DNA of 64,000 nt, taken from NCBI RefSeq assembly GCF_902170305.1, contig NZ_CABHWW010000011.1, positions 434,001-498,000 of the forward strand, in the 5' to 3' direction. This document shows, in pieces, positions 19,716-28,427 of this stretch; position 1 is the first letter of the stretch; each line of letters opens with the position of its first letter. Origin of the DNA: Yersinia alsatica. Its GTDB lineage: Bacteria > Pseudomonadota > Gammaproteobacteria > Enterobacterales > Enterobacteriaceae. Below the pieces are notes generated by a model. That model saw only the letters and a list, made by a program, of their open reading frames with translations, was not told the DNA's origin and ran no database searches. Position numbers and translations under genes: made by a program.

Positions 19716-20656
19716 ACTCCCCCCTTATCTGCATCCGCGATAAGATCGGCAAAATAGAGCACTCCTAATAATTGCCCATGCTCATCAGCAACAGGCAATT
19801 TATCTGTCTGGCGAGAGACAAACAGAGAAAGAGCCTCACGTAGACTAGTTGTAGCCAATATCGGCTGCCCTACCAGAGTCTCGCCGCGTCTGACTCGTTG
19901 CTCCGCCCAACCCAGTGATAATAATTTAATGCCTAGATCACTGCGACCAAAGAAGTCACGGACAAAGTCATTTGCTGGCTGGGTTAACATTTCAAGAGGT
20001 GTTCCTTGCTGGATAACTCTTCCCTCATCCATCAAAACTATACGATCTGCCAGACTTAAAGCCTCATCAATATCATGAGTAACCAGAACAATAGTTCGGC
20101 CAGACAGTTGGTGAATGCGCGTAATTTCAAATTGCAATGCCGAGCGCGTCACCGGATCTAATGCTCCAAATGGCTCATCCATCAATAATACTTCGGGATC
20201 TGCGGCTAAAGCGCGGGCAACACCAACCCGCTGTTGCTGCCCGCCAGAAAGTTGATGAGGATAACGATGCAGGAATTGTTCTGGATCCAGATGAAGCAGC
20301 TCTAGTAGCTCAATAACTCGCTGGCGAATGCGCTCAGGAGGCCATTTCAGCAACTGTGGCACGGTGGCAATATTGCGCTCAACTGTCCAGTGAGGGAATA
20401 GACCTATAGATTGAATGGCATAACCCATCCGCCGCCGTAGATCTTCTGGTTTATAATTACGGATTTCTTCACCAGCAAAATGGATCTTCCCTTCGTCATG
20501 CTCAATAAGCCGATTAATCATTTTTAGTGTGGTCGACTTTCCTGAGCCAGAAGTACCAATCAGCACAGTAAACTCCCCTTTCGCAATTTGTAGCGTGAGG
20601 TTATCTACAGCCCGTTTACCGGCAAAATATTTACTTACCTGATGGAAATGAATCAT
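19712..20656 (-). CDS. yehX: YehX, ABC importer ATPase with CBS domain
   Basis: The 314-residue protein has Walker [10 protein letters not shown] at about residues 34-42, the signature [15 protein letters not shown], Walker B VLLMDEP and the H-loop VTHD. A C-terminal CBS-type segment (about 255-310, with [17 protein letters not shown]) is typical of OpuA/OpuC/ProV-class ATPases, where it senses ionic strength or nucleotides. It powers the YehW/YehY permease pair. It overlaps both neighbours by 4 bp. Confidence 0.92.
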   Translation of the reverse strand: MIHFHQVSKYFAGKRAVDNLTLQIAKGEFTVLIGTSGSGKSTTLKMINRLIEHDEGKIHFAGEEIRNYKPEDLRRRMGYAIQSIGLFPHWTVERNIATVPQLLKWPPERIRQRVIELLELLHLDPEQFLHRYPHQLSGGQQQRVGVARALAADPEVLLMDEPFGALDPVTRSALQFEITRIHQLSGRTIVLVTHDIDEALSLADRIVLMDEGRVIQQGTPLEMLTQPANDFVRDFFGRSDLGIKLLSLGWAEQRVRRGETLVGQPILATTSLREALSLFVSRQTDKLPVADEHGQLLGVLYFADLIADADKGGV

Positions 20657-21807
20657 CGGTGTGAAGCATCCATAAAAATAACGATGAATTTAAACAGCGA
20701 ATCAACAACTACCGCCATCACAATCACGGGTATGACACCCAGCAGCACTAAATCCAAAGCACTGCTAAGCAAACCTTGAAACACTATCGCCCCTAACCCG
20801 CCAGCACCAATCAATGCAGCAACAACAGCCAGCCCCACTGTTTGCACCGCAATAATGCGGATACCGGATAAAATCAGTGGCATAGCAATGGGTATTTGCA
20901 CCTGAAAAAACAACTGGCTGCGGGTCATCCCCATACCTCGAGCCGACTCCACAACACTGTCAGGAACCGCTTCTAACCCGGCAACGACATTGCGCACTAG
21001 CGGTAATAGGGCATATAACACCAAGGCGACAATCGCCGGAGCCAACCCGATACCACTGACACCATGCTCAGCCAGCCATGGAATGGCCGCGGCTAAGCCC
21101 GCCAGAGGCGCAATTAGCAACCCAAATAAGGCAATTGAGGGAATGGTTTGAATAATATTCAATGTTGAGAAAATAGCGCCTTGAAAGCGTTGAGAACGAA
21201 AACAGAATAAACCGAGGGGAACGCCCAGAATGACGGCAGGGATTAGAGTTGTGAGTAGAATCTGTAAGTGTTGCCATAATGCATCGTCAAATACATCTTG
21301 CCGATTCACATACTCTTTCATCAACGATAATTGATCGAGTTGCCCAGTCACCAGCAATGCTACAACCGGTAGAACCAGTAAAACATTAGCCAAACTGCGC
21401 CAAACCGGGTTTACAACGGCACGAGACAAGCTATCGACAGCAATCAATATGCACATCCCACTCATCAGCCAGAATCCGCCACCAAGCGATGTGCGAGCAA
21501 GACTCTCTTCGCCCCCAGCAAGTTGTGTGGCTGTGGTGCCTGCCAGTAACAGTAGAGCGAATAACAATACTTCAGCCATTAATACCGTGGCCCAATACAG
21601 CACCGCACTTTGCTTACAAAAAGCAATGACCAATAGTATCAATATAGGGAATAACACCCACCAAACCGGCCCTGTTATTAGCGATAACAAGGAGATCCCC
21701 TGACCTGAGATCAACCGATTAGGCGCATGACTAACAAAAGAAAGCCCTATACCCGATAAAACCAGCAATATAACCAGTGCGAGCAGGACCCGGTTTTTTA
21801 CAGCCAT
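20653..21807 (-). CDS. yehY: YehY, ABC importer permease
   Basis: The 384-residue permease matches E. coli YehY in length. The N-terminal half has several extra membrane segments; the C-terminal half is the standard BPD_transp_1 domain with the EAA loop SARGMGMTRSQLFFQVQIPIAMP. It forms a heteromeric channel with YehW in the YehZYXW (OsmU-like) importer. It starts 106 bp after yehZ, and that gap contains a strong hairpin. The E. coli system is low affinity for betaine and is under stress control; the physiological solute is not certain. Confidence 0.91.
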   Translation of the reverse strand: MAVKNRVLLALVILLVLSGIGLSFVSHAPNRLISGQGISLLSLITGPVWWVLFPILILLVIAFCKQSAVLYWATVLMAEVLLFALLLLAGTTATQLAGGEESLARTSLGGGFWLMSGMCILIAVDSLSRAVVNPVWRSLANVLLVLPVVALLVTGQLDQLSLMKEYVNRQDVFDDALWQHLQILLTTLIPAVILGVPLGLFCFRSQRFQGAIFSTLNIIQTIPSIALFGLLIAPLAGLAAAIPWLAEHGVSGIGLAPAIVALVLYALLPLVRNVVAGLEAVPDSVVESARGMGMTRSQLFFQVQIPIAMPLILSGIRIIAVQTVGLAVVAALIGAGGLGAIVFQGLLSSALDLVLLGVIPVIVMAVVVDSLFKFIVIFMDASHR

Positions 21808-21867
21808 AAAAATCCATCTCCATGACAGATAATCTTTGTTGCCATAACCGATTACCTGTTTATTTGA

Positions 21868-21898
21868 TGGCGCTATAAAGCAAAACGTTATAGCGCCA
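21868..21898 (-). promoter_or_regulatory. Intercistronic hairpin between yehZ and yehY
   Basis: A perfect 11-bp inverted repeat (TGGCGCTATAA at 21868-21878, TTATAGCGCCA at 21888-21898) lies just after the yehZ stop. It has no T tract, so it looks like an mRNA-stabilising or partially terminating stem that would raise the level of the binding protein over its permeases. Confidence 0.7.
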
Positions 21899-21913
21899 CT
21901 CGAATACTCATCG

Positions 21914-22846
21914 TTATCCTTTAACGAACCCTTTTTCTTTCAGATAATTGGCTGCAACTTTTTTCGCATCCTGCCCCTCGACTGCGATGCGGGCATTCAG
22001 TTTTTGTAATGTTGGGCCATCAAGTGTGGCAAATACCGGATCAAGTAAAGCAGGTATGTTTGGGTGTGCTTTAAGCGTGGCCTCGCGGATGATTGGCGTT
22101 GGTGCATAAATAGGCTGCACGCCTTTGGTATCGTCCAGTGTCTGTAATCCCAAAGCAGCTACCGGGCCATCAGTACCATAAGCCATGGCGGCATTAACAC
22201 CGGAGGTTTGTTCTGCAGCAGCTTTAATTGTTACAGCGGTATCCCCCCCGGCCAACGATAACAGCTGGTCTTGATTCAATTTAAAACCGTATGCTTGTTG
22301 GAAAGCAGGTAAAGCATCAGGGCGTTCAATAAACTCCGCCGAGGCAGCTAATTTGAATTTACCACCGGCATTAATCCACTTACCTAAGTCATCCAATGTC
22401 TTCAAATTATTCGCTTTGGCTAAATCCTGACGAACCGCGATAGTCCAGGTATTATTTGCCGGAGCAGGTGAAAGCCACACTAGTTTATTCTTTTCATAAT
22501 CCAATGCTTTTACTTTTTCATAGCCTGCTTTGGCATTCTTCCAAGCAGGATCTTTTTCATCAGAGAAGAAAAAAGCACCATTACCGGTATATTCAGGGTA
22601 AATATCAATCTCCCCGGCAGTGATAGCGCCACGAACCACTTTGGTCGTCCCTAACTGTGATTTATTGGTTGTTTTAATCCCATTAGCATCAAGAACCTGC
22701 ACAATAATGTTGCCGAGTAATGAGCCTTCAGTATCAATTTTTGAGCCAACACGGACGGTATCAGCAGCTTGAGATACACCACCAGTTGCAGCCAGCATTA
22801 TTGCTGCCAGCGCAAAAGCTCGGCTACGGGTTAAGGTCTTTGCCAT
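21914..22846 (-). CDS. yehZ: YehZ/OsmF, periplasmic glycine-betaine-type binding protein
   Basis: The 310-residue precursor has a signal peptide ending SQAADTV. The mature protein carries the OpuAC fold with motifs VGSKIDTEG, NKSQLGTTKVVRGAITAGEIDIYPEYTGNGA and AAEQTSGVNAAMAYGTDGPVAALGLQTL. It is closely related to E. coli YehZ (OsmF), whose gene is RpoS- and osmotically induced. It delivers its solute to YehY/YehW. The gene opens the yehZYXW operon, and a non-coding stretch of about 350 bp precedes it. Confidence 0.94.
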   Translation of the reverse strand: MAKTLTRSRAFALAAIMLAATGGVSQAADTVRVGSKIDTEGSLLGNIIVQVLDANGIKTTNKSQLGTTKVVRGAITAGEIDIYPEYTGNGAFFFSDEKDPAWKNAKAGYEKVKALDYEKNKLVWLSPAPANNTWTIAVRQDLAKANNLKTLDDLGKWINAGGKFKLAASAEFIERPDALPAFQQAYGFKLNQDQLLSLAGGDTAVTIKAAAEQTSGVNAAMAYGTDGPVAALGLQTLDDTKGVQPIYAPTPIIREATLKAHPNIPALLDPVFATLDGPTLQKLNARIAVEGQDAKKVAANYLKEKGFVKG

Positions 22847-23203
22847 GTTTTACCTCTATGTGCCCAAGGGTTAGAAAAAGTTAAATCGCTAATGTCTGTA
22901 AAACATGAATCTCAGCAAGATGTGCAATTCTCAGTCATTAACAAATCAGTAACCATATTAGATTTAGTCCAAAACAAACCAAATAACCAATTGATATTAA
23001 ATATATTATTCACAACACACCAGCTTAACGAAATACTCAATTTTACATATAACTATATGATAGCTAAGTATTTAAAAAATCTATTTTCAACAAAATTTAC
23101 GGTTAAGATTACACAGATAGCTGTATATAACAACAGTAAATTGTAGGCAAATGAAAATAACTTATGGGTTTTGTCGTCAGAATGAGTGCTGCGTTTTATT
23201 ACC
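22847..23203. other. AT-rich intergenic region upstream of yehZ
   Basis: No credible gene is seen. The region is very AT-rich, which suits a stress-type promoter for yehZ reading left and the end of the desaturase transcription unit at the right. A plus-strand reading frame of 84 codons exists here but has AT-driven composition and no ribosome-binding site, so it is not called. Confidence 0.6.
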
Positions 23204-24295
23204 TTAACGGGCTATTTGAGAAGCGTCAGGCTGCCTATCAGCGCGACCAAGCCCCTCGTGTGGCTGTTCGCTTATCGAAGTTTTGTTTTCACTATCGTAA
23301 AAAGGATGAATTTCTATTTCCAAGGCAGTAAAAGCATATGTCTCAAACCATTGAGTATAGCCGTTTACTACAAATTGCTCGCTTCGATGCTGATATTGAA
23401 CGCGATTTTCCAGATAAATCTGGCGCAAACCATACCAAGGCAAAGTAGGTAAATCATGATGGACCAGATGGTAATTGAGGTTTAGAAATAGTAGACGCCA
23501 AGGCCATGCCGCTTCATTCAATGTTGAACGTGCCGCACTATTTTCTGCTGCACGATGTTCAAAAAAGGATCTTACTTTAGTCAGGCTAAGTGCCGGATAA
23601 CCAATCACTAAAATAGTGAAAATTGCAGAGATGCCATAACCTGCCATCCAATGCAGCAATAAGCTGAGGAGTCCAAAATGGGCTAACCACATGATGATGG
23701 CTGGACGATCACCCGTAATAAAGGCGCGGCTTGCACTGCGGATAGTATCAATGATATCCAGTGCTGGCCCCACAACTAATCGGCCAATAAAAGTATTGCT
23801 GATTCGCACGATTTTTTTGAACAGTGAGGGAAAATGCCGCCACTGCTTCGCAGTGTAGTAATAGCACTCAGGATCTTTTTCCGGATGCGTTAAGTCCTGA
23901 TCCCTATGATGTTGGATATGAGAGTCACGATAGAGGCCATAGGGATACCATATCGCTAGCGGCAAAGTTCCCAATAACTGATTTACCCACCGCCACCGAG
24001 TTGGGTGACCGTGAATCAACTCATGTTGTAGCGACATATACCACGTGCTCAACAAGATTAGTAACACGCTACCCAATACTGCACCCAATTGTTGCCAATA
24101 AATAACGCAAGCAAACCAGCCAGTGTAAATAACCCCAATCAGTGCCCAGGTCGGCAGTTCCAGACGCCACATCCAAGAACGAGATAGCTGTTTTACCCGC
24201 GCCCGCTGCTGTTCATTAACATAATAGGAAGCCCCCGCCACGCGGTGGTTAATTTTGGTATCAGCAGTAGGCATATTAAGACTCATACTTGGCAT
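23204..24295 (-). CDS. Membrane fatty acid desaturase
   Basis: The 363-residue protein is an integral-membrane di-iron desaturase/hydroxylase of the FA_desaturase family. It shows three histidine boxes: HELIH at residues 91-95, HIQHH at 126-130, and HLVHH near residue 278, with several hydrophobic segments between. These enzymes use O2 and electrons from a redox partner to introduce double bonds or hydroxyl groups into acyl chains or related lipids. No ferredoxin or reductase adjoins it. Enterobacteria normally make unsaturated fatty acids anaerobically (FabA/FabB), so this is an accessory activity. It lies 77 bp downstream of a Gfo/Idh/MocA gene on the same strand. The start among three closely spaced ATGs is uncertain. 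Confidence 0.85.
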   Translation of the reverse strand: MPSMSLNMPTADTKINHRVAGASYYVNEQQRARVKQLSRSWMWRLELPTWALIGVIYTGWFACVIYWQQLGAVLGSVLLILLSTWYMSLQHELIHGHPTRWRWVNQLLGTLPLAIWYPYGLYRDSHIQHHRDQDLTHPEKDPECYYYTAKQWRHFPSLFKKIVRISNTFIGRLVVGPALDIIDTIRSASRAFITGDRPAIIMWLAHFGLLSLLLHWMAGYGISAIFTILVIGYPALSLTKVRSFFEHRAAENSAARSTLNEAAWPWRLLFLNLNYHLVHHDLPTLPWYGLRQIYLENRVQYQHRSEQFVVNGYTQWFETYAFTALEIEIHPFYDSENKTSISEQPHEGLGRADRQPDASQIAR

Positions 24296-24372
24296 AATTC
24301 GGGCCAGTATCAGCTTAATAATATCTACTGCTAACTAACTTAAAGCGCTTTGTATATCTAAAAACTGTCTAT

Positions 24373-25494
24373 TTAAACCTTCACCCAGCGCAGCTCATGG
24401 GCTGAGACCGCAATAGCATCTAATACTTTAGAAACTTTCCAGCCCTCTTCGAAGTCCGGCCACATGCGATCTCCAGCTGCAATGCCGTTAATCAAATCGC
24501 GGATCTCAACGGTTTTTTGATCGTTAAATCCAATGCCATGCCCTGCACTGACACAGAAAGCGGCATAATCTGGGTGTTGCGGCCCGGTAAGTAATGTTTT
24601 AAACCCTTGCCTGGACTGAGGGTCATCATGGCGATAGAGCTGTAATTCCGCCATGCGTTCCTGAGAATAACTGATTGTGCCTTTCGTGCCTGTGACCACA
24701 TATGTCAGCCCCATTTTACGGCCACAGGCAATACGTGATGTTTCTATTGTTCCCATCGCACCATTAGCGAAACGTACCAGTGCACTGGCCTGATCTTCAT
24801 TTTCTACCGCTCGCAACAGTGAGGGATTTTGTGGGTCTGGGCGCTGCTTTATAACAGTCTGCATATCACCACATACGTTGAGAATATCGCCAACTAGATA
24901 ATGAGCCATATTGACAATGTGTGCGGCCAAATCCCCTAATGCCCCAAGTCCTGCCTGTGCTTTAGTACAGTGCCAATCTAACGGTGTCTGTGGATCAGCA
25001 AGATAATCTTCATTATGTGTACCGTAAAAATGTACAACATCACCAATCTCGCCATTTGCAATAATCTCGCGCGCCAATTGGCTGGTCGGGTTTTTCATAT
25101 AATTGAACCCTACCAGAGTTTTTACGCCTTTTGCTCTTGCTGCTTCAACCATCTCTTTGGCATCGGCGGCATTAAGAGCTAGCGGTTTCTCTGAATAAAC
25201 ATGTTTACCATGGCTAATAGCCGCTAATGCCATTTCTTTATGTAAGAAATTTGGCGCACAGATATCCACTACATCAATATCTGGGTCAGCAACCAGCTCG
25301 CGCCAATTAGCAGTAGAGCGAGCAAAACCAAATTCTGTAGCACGCTGTTGAGCCAATTCAGGTGTTACTTCAGCCAGCATTTCTAATACTGGCGACCCCT
25401 TTAAAGGAAAAACAGTCGCAACCTGTGCGTAAGCAATGGCATGACAACGACCGATATAACCGGTGCCGATGAGGCCAACTCGAACTTTTTGCAT
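24373..25494 (-). CDS. Gfo/Idh/MocA family oxidoreductase
   Basis: The 373-residue protein begins with a Rossmann NAD(P)-binding motif, GLIGTGYIGRCHAIAYAQV, then has EKPLALNAADAKEMV with the catalytic-region EKP lysine, and the C-terminal Gfo/Idh domain (DLAAHIVNMAHYLVG and others). Members oxidise or reduce sugars, cyclitols and related compounds. A good ribosome-binding site (AAGGGG) precedes the ATG. It probably shares a transcript with the desaturase downstream. Neighbouring genes do not identify a substrate. Confidence 0.88.
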   Translation of the reverse strand: MQKVRVGLIGTGYIGRCHAIAYAQVATVFPLKGSPVLEMLAEVTPELAQQRATEFGFARSTANWRELVADPDIDVVDICAPNFLHKEMALAAISHGKHVYSEKPLALNAADAKEMVEAARAKGVKTLVGFNYMKNPTSQLAREIIANGEIGDVVHFYGTHNEDYLADPQTPLDWHCTKAQAGLGALGDLAAHIVNMAHYLVGDILNVCGDMQTVIKQRPDPQNPSLLRAVENEDQASALVRFANGAMGTIETSRIACGRKMGLTYVVTGTKGTISYSQERMAELQLYRHDDPQSRQGFKTLLTGPQHPDYAAFCVSAGHGIGFNDQKTVEIRDLINGIAAGDRMWPDFEEGWKVSKVLDAIAVSAHELRWVKV

Positions 25495-25883
25495 TCTATT
25501 CCCCTTACCAATTTATGATGAAGTCCCGGCAATGGACTGTGCTTGTCAACGGTTATACGAAATTAAAATTTCATCATCAAGGCAATAGTGGAATGAAAAA
25601 CTCTTTTTGCGAGATGCTACGAAAATTATTGTTAGACCCATGAAAATTTGCATAAACAAAGCATAAATCTCGGCATTCAGTTCACATATCTAAGAATCAA
25701 AATTCATCTGATAGATTATTTATTTTCTTTATGTAACGTAATGAATAATAAATTTCAAAATTTGCGAAGCCTTGCGCATCGCTGATAACTCAAGGTTTCA
25801 ATACTGTAATTTCGTTATATAGTGAGTACCACGATGAAGCGCTCACTGAGTCGCTCCTTTATAATTTCGACAGGTAATTTGCT
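25495..25883. other. Divergent intergenic region without genes
   Basis: About 390 bp separate the divergent Gfo/Idh/MocA and sulfurtransferase genes. The sequence is AT-rich, with no open frame of note and no strong hairpin, and should contain both promoters. I recognise no specific operator. Confidence 0.6.
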
Positions 25884-26738
25884 ATGAACTCACCTTTCTT
25901 GGTAACACCACAGTGGCTGGCCGAAAATATTCATGATGACAAAATCATTATTCTGGATGCCAGAATGTCACCACCGGGATTGATACCCAAAAGAAATATT
26001 CGAGCTGAATTTGAACAGGGACATATTCCTGGGGCAGTTTACTTTGATATTGACGCAATAGCAGACCACAGCACCGACTTACCTCATATGTTGCCATCTC
26101 CTCAAGCATTCAGTGAAATGGTTGGTCAATTGGGGGTAAGTGAGCAACATACTTTGGTCATTTATGATGATGGCAACCTGTTTTCTGCACCACGGGTTTG
26201 GTGGACGTTTCGTACTTTTGGTGCAAAAAAAGTACTCATCTTGGCGAATGGCATCAGTGGGTGGCAGCAAGCAGGGTTTGCATTAGAGAGCGGGCCAGTG
26301 AGCCCGGTCTCACAAACATTCAATGCAACATTCAATGCCGCTGCGGTCAAAAATGTTAATCAGGTTTTAGCCGCTCTAGGAAATAAAGAAATACAGATTG
26401 TAGATGCGCGCCCTGCGGGACGATTTAAGGCACAAGAACCAGAGCCTCGCCCTGGCCTGCGTTTGGGACGTATCCCTGGCAGTATCAATATTCCATGGGG
26501 AAGCATGGTCGAAAATGGCAATCTGAAATCACCACAAGCATTGGCAAGCATTTTTGCAGCCCATGGTGTCGACTTAACCAAACCCATCATTACCAGTTGT
26601 GGTTCTGGAGTTACCGCCGCAGTGGTTGCTCTGGGGCTGACAGCAGCAGATGCATCGTCGGTATCATTGTATGATGGCTCTTGGGCTGAATGGGGCGCAT
26701 CAGATTCGCTGCCCATTGATAGCACTCAACTACCATAA
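25884..26738 (+). CDS. SseA-like 3-mercaptopyruvate sulfurtransferase
   Basis: The 284-residue protein has two rhodanese domains. The second carries the active-site loop CGSGVTA with Cys239, the form diagnostic of 3-mercaptopyruvate sulfurtransferases rather than thiosulfate rhodaneses. The first domain has the inactive structural copy (LVIYDDGNLFSAPRVWW). It transfers sulfur from mercaptopyruvate to thiols or cyanide in the cytoplasm. It closely resembles E. coli SseA, but sits here outside the usual sseA neighbourhood, so it may be a paralogue and no symbol is given. AGGT precedes the ATG. It converges on urtE. Confidence 0.88.
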   Translation: MNSPFLVTPQWLAENIHDDKIIILDARMSPPGLIPKRNIRAEFEQGHIPGAVYFDIDAIADHSTDLPHMLPSPQAFSEMVGQLGVSEQHTLVIYDDGNLFSAPRVWWTFRTFGAKKVLILANGISGWQQAGFALESGPVSPVSQTFNATFNAAAVKNVNQVLAALGNKEIQIVDARPAGRFKAQEPEPRPGLRLGRIPGSINIPWGSMVENGNLKSPQALASIFAAHGVDLTKPIITSCGSGVTAAVVALGLTAADASSVSLYDGSWAEWGASDSLPIDSTQLP

Positions 26739-26767
26739 AATAACTTGTATCTTCAATTGGTTATAGT

Positions 26768-27466
26768 TTAAATAGCGACCAGGGCACGGACGCCGTCAAG
26801 CTCCATATCGACGCCATGTCCTCGCTGGATAATTTTTCCGCGCGACATCACTAAATAGTTATCTGCCAGTTCCGCCGCAAAATCATAAAATTGCTCCACC
26901 AGCAAGATAGCCATATCCCCCTGCGCGGCCAGTTTTTTGATAACTAATCCAATCTCCTTAATAACTGAGGGTTGAATTCCCTCGGTGGGTTCATCAAGAA
27001 TTAATAAACGCGGTTGGCAAGCCAGAGCACGGCCAATCGCCAGTTGTTGCTGTTGTCCGCCAGATAAATCCCCACCACGGCGGTGCTTCATCTCCTGCAA
27101 CACGGGGAAGAGTTGATAGATATGCTCGGGTACGGCTTTACTTTGTGAACCGGGAAAGCGCGAAAGACCTAACAGGATATTCTCTTCTACTGTTAAACGA
27201 GGAAATATTTCCCGCCCTTGCGGCACATAGGCAATACCGCCTTTCACCCGCTGATGCGGCGACTGATTGCTAATATTTTTACCTTCCCAAGTAATACTGC
27301 CATTTTTAACTGGCACCAACCCCATCAAGCACTTGAGCAGCGTCGTTTTACCAACACCATTACGGCCCAATAAGCAGGTCACCTCACCGACCGCAGCCTC
27401 AAATGACAAGCCGCGCAAGATATGACTGCCACCATAATATTGGTCGAGTTCATTTACTTGAAGCAT
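26768..27466 (-). CDS. urtE: UrtE, urea ABC importer ATPase
   Basis: The 232-residue ATPase is LivF/UrtE-like: Walker A GRNGVGKTT at residues 34-42, Q-loop YVPQGREIF, signature LSGGQQQQLAIGRAL, Walker B LLILDEPTEGIQPSV and the H-loop LLVEQ. PTEGIQPS is characteristic of UrtE rather than LivF. It forms the ATPase pair with UrtD. It is separated from urtD by 124 bp, unlike the overlapping genes upstream, so it could have an extra promoter. Confidence 0.9.
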   Translation of the reverse strand: MLQVNELDQYYGGSHILRGLSFEAAVGEVTCLLGRNGVGKTTLLKCLMGLVPVKNGSITWEGKNISNQSPHQRVKGGIAYVPQGREIFPRLTVEENILLGLSRFPGSQSKAVPEHIYQLFPVLQEMKHRRGGDLSGGQQQQLAIGRALACQPRLLILDEPTEGIQPSVIKEIGLVIKKLAAQGDMAILLVEQFYDFAAELADNYLVMSRGKIIQRGHGVDMELDGVRALVAI

Positions 27467-27590
27467 ATATTGCCCTCAAATTATCCAGATAATTATTAGT
27501 CGCTAGAGCCATCTCGTTGATTGAGTCAGTCTACATCAAGCCATATTTCACCACAGTTTTGCCCCCCAAAATGAGGAGGGTTAGAATGAC

Positions 27591-28427
27591 TCAACGGCCT
27601 AAATAAACCTCGATAACTTGCTCATTAGCCTGCACTTCTGCCAATGAACCCTCGGCCAGCACCTGCCCTTGATGCAACACGGTCACATGGTCGGCAATCG
27701 TCTCGACAAACCCCATATCGTGCTCGACTACCATCAATGAATGTTTGCCAGCCAATTGATTAAACAGCTCCGCGGTATAAGCGGTTTCAGCATCGGTCAT
27801 ACCTGCGGCGGGTTCATCCAATAACAGTAGGTGTGGGTCTTGTACTAATAACATACCGATTTCAAGAAACTGTTTTTGACCATGAGATAGCAAACCCGCT
27901 GAACGCTGCCGCATATCACTTAAGCGCAACATAGCCAGTGTTTCATCAATTTGATCCCGCTGTTCACTGTTCAATTTGGCACGCAAACTTGCCCAAACGG
28001 TTTTGGTACTTTTCTGTGCCAGCTCAAGATTTTCAAAAACACTTAATGCTTCAAATACTGTAGGTTTTTGAAATTTCCGACCAATGCCAGCTTGAGCAAT
28101 TTCAATCGTATTCATCGTCGAGAGATCATGGTGCTGGTCGTACAGCATTTTGCCGCTCTGTGGACGAGTTTTACCGGTGATAACATCCATTAACGTCGTT
28201 TTACCCGCACCATTCGGGCCAATAACACAACGCAATTCCCCCACCCCAATTTGCAATGAAAGATTGCGCAGGGCATGAAAACCATCAAAACTGACATTGA
28301 TATCTTCCAGTGTCAGTACGGGATCTCGCTGTTGACGATACTTGTCCGCCGCATGCTGGATAACACCCGGCTCTTGATCAATGAATTCGGGATAAGTCAG
28401 TTGTTCAGTAATTTGAAATCGGCTCAT
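27591..28427 (-). CDS. urtD: UrtD, urea ABC importer ATPase
   Basis: The 278-residue LivG-like ATPase has an N-terminal extension typical of UrtD (about residues 1-38), Walker A GPNGAGKTT at 70-78, LSHGQKQFLEIGMLL in place of the LSGGQ signature (LSHGQ is usual for this subfamily), Walker B LLLLDEPAAGMT and the H-loop VVEHD. It pairs with UrtE to drive urea import. Its ATG overlaps the urtC stop by 4 bp. Confidence 0.91.
   Translation of the reverse strand: MSRFQITEQLTYPEFIDQEPGVIQHAADKYRQQRDPVLTLEDINVSFDGFHALRNLSLQIGVGELRCVIGPNGAGKTTLMDVITGKTRPQSGKMLYDQHHDLSTMNTIEIAQAGIGRKFQKPTVFEALSVFENLELAQKSTKTVWASLRAKLNSEQRDQIDETLAMLRLSDMRQRSAGLLSHGQKQFLEIGMLLVQDPHLLLLDEPAAGMTDAETAYTAELFNQLAGKHSLMVVEHDMGFVETIADHVTVLHQGQVLAEGSLAEVQANEQVIEVYLGR

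Noticed and set aside
22892-23146. 84-codon plus-strand reading frame upstream of yehZ
   Set aside because: Very AT-rich, rich in Asn, Ile and Lys, no ribosome-binding site; looks like translated intergenic DNA.
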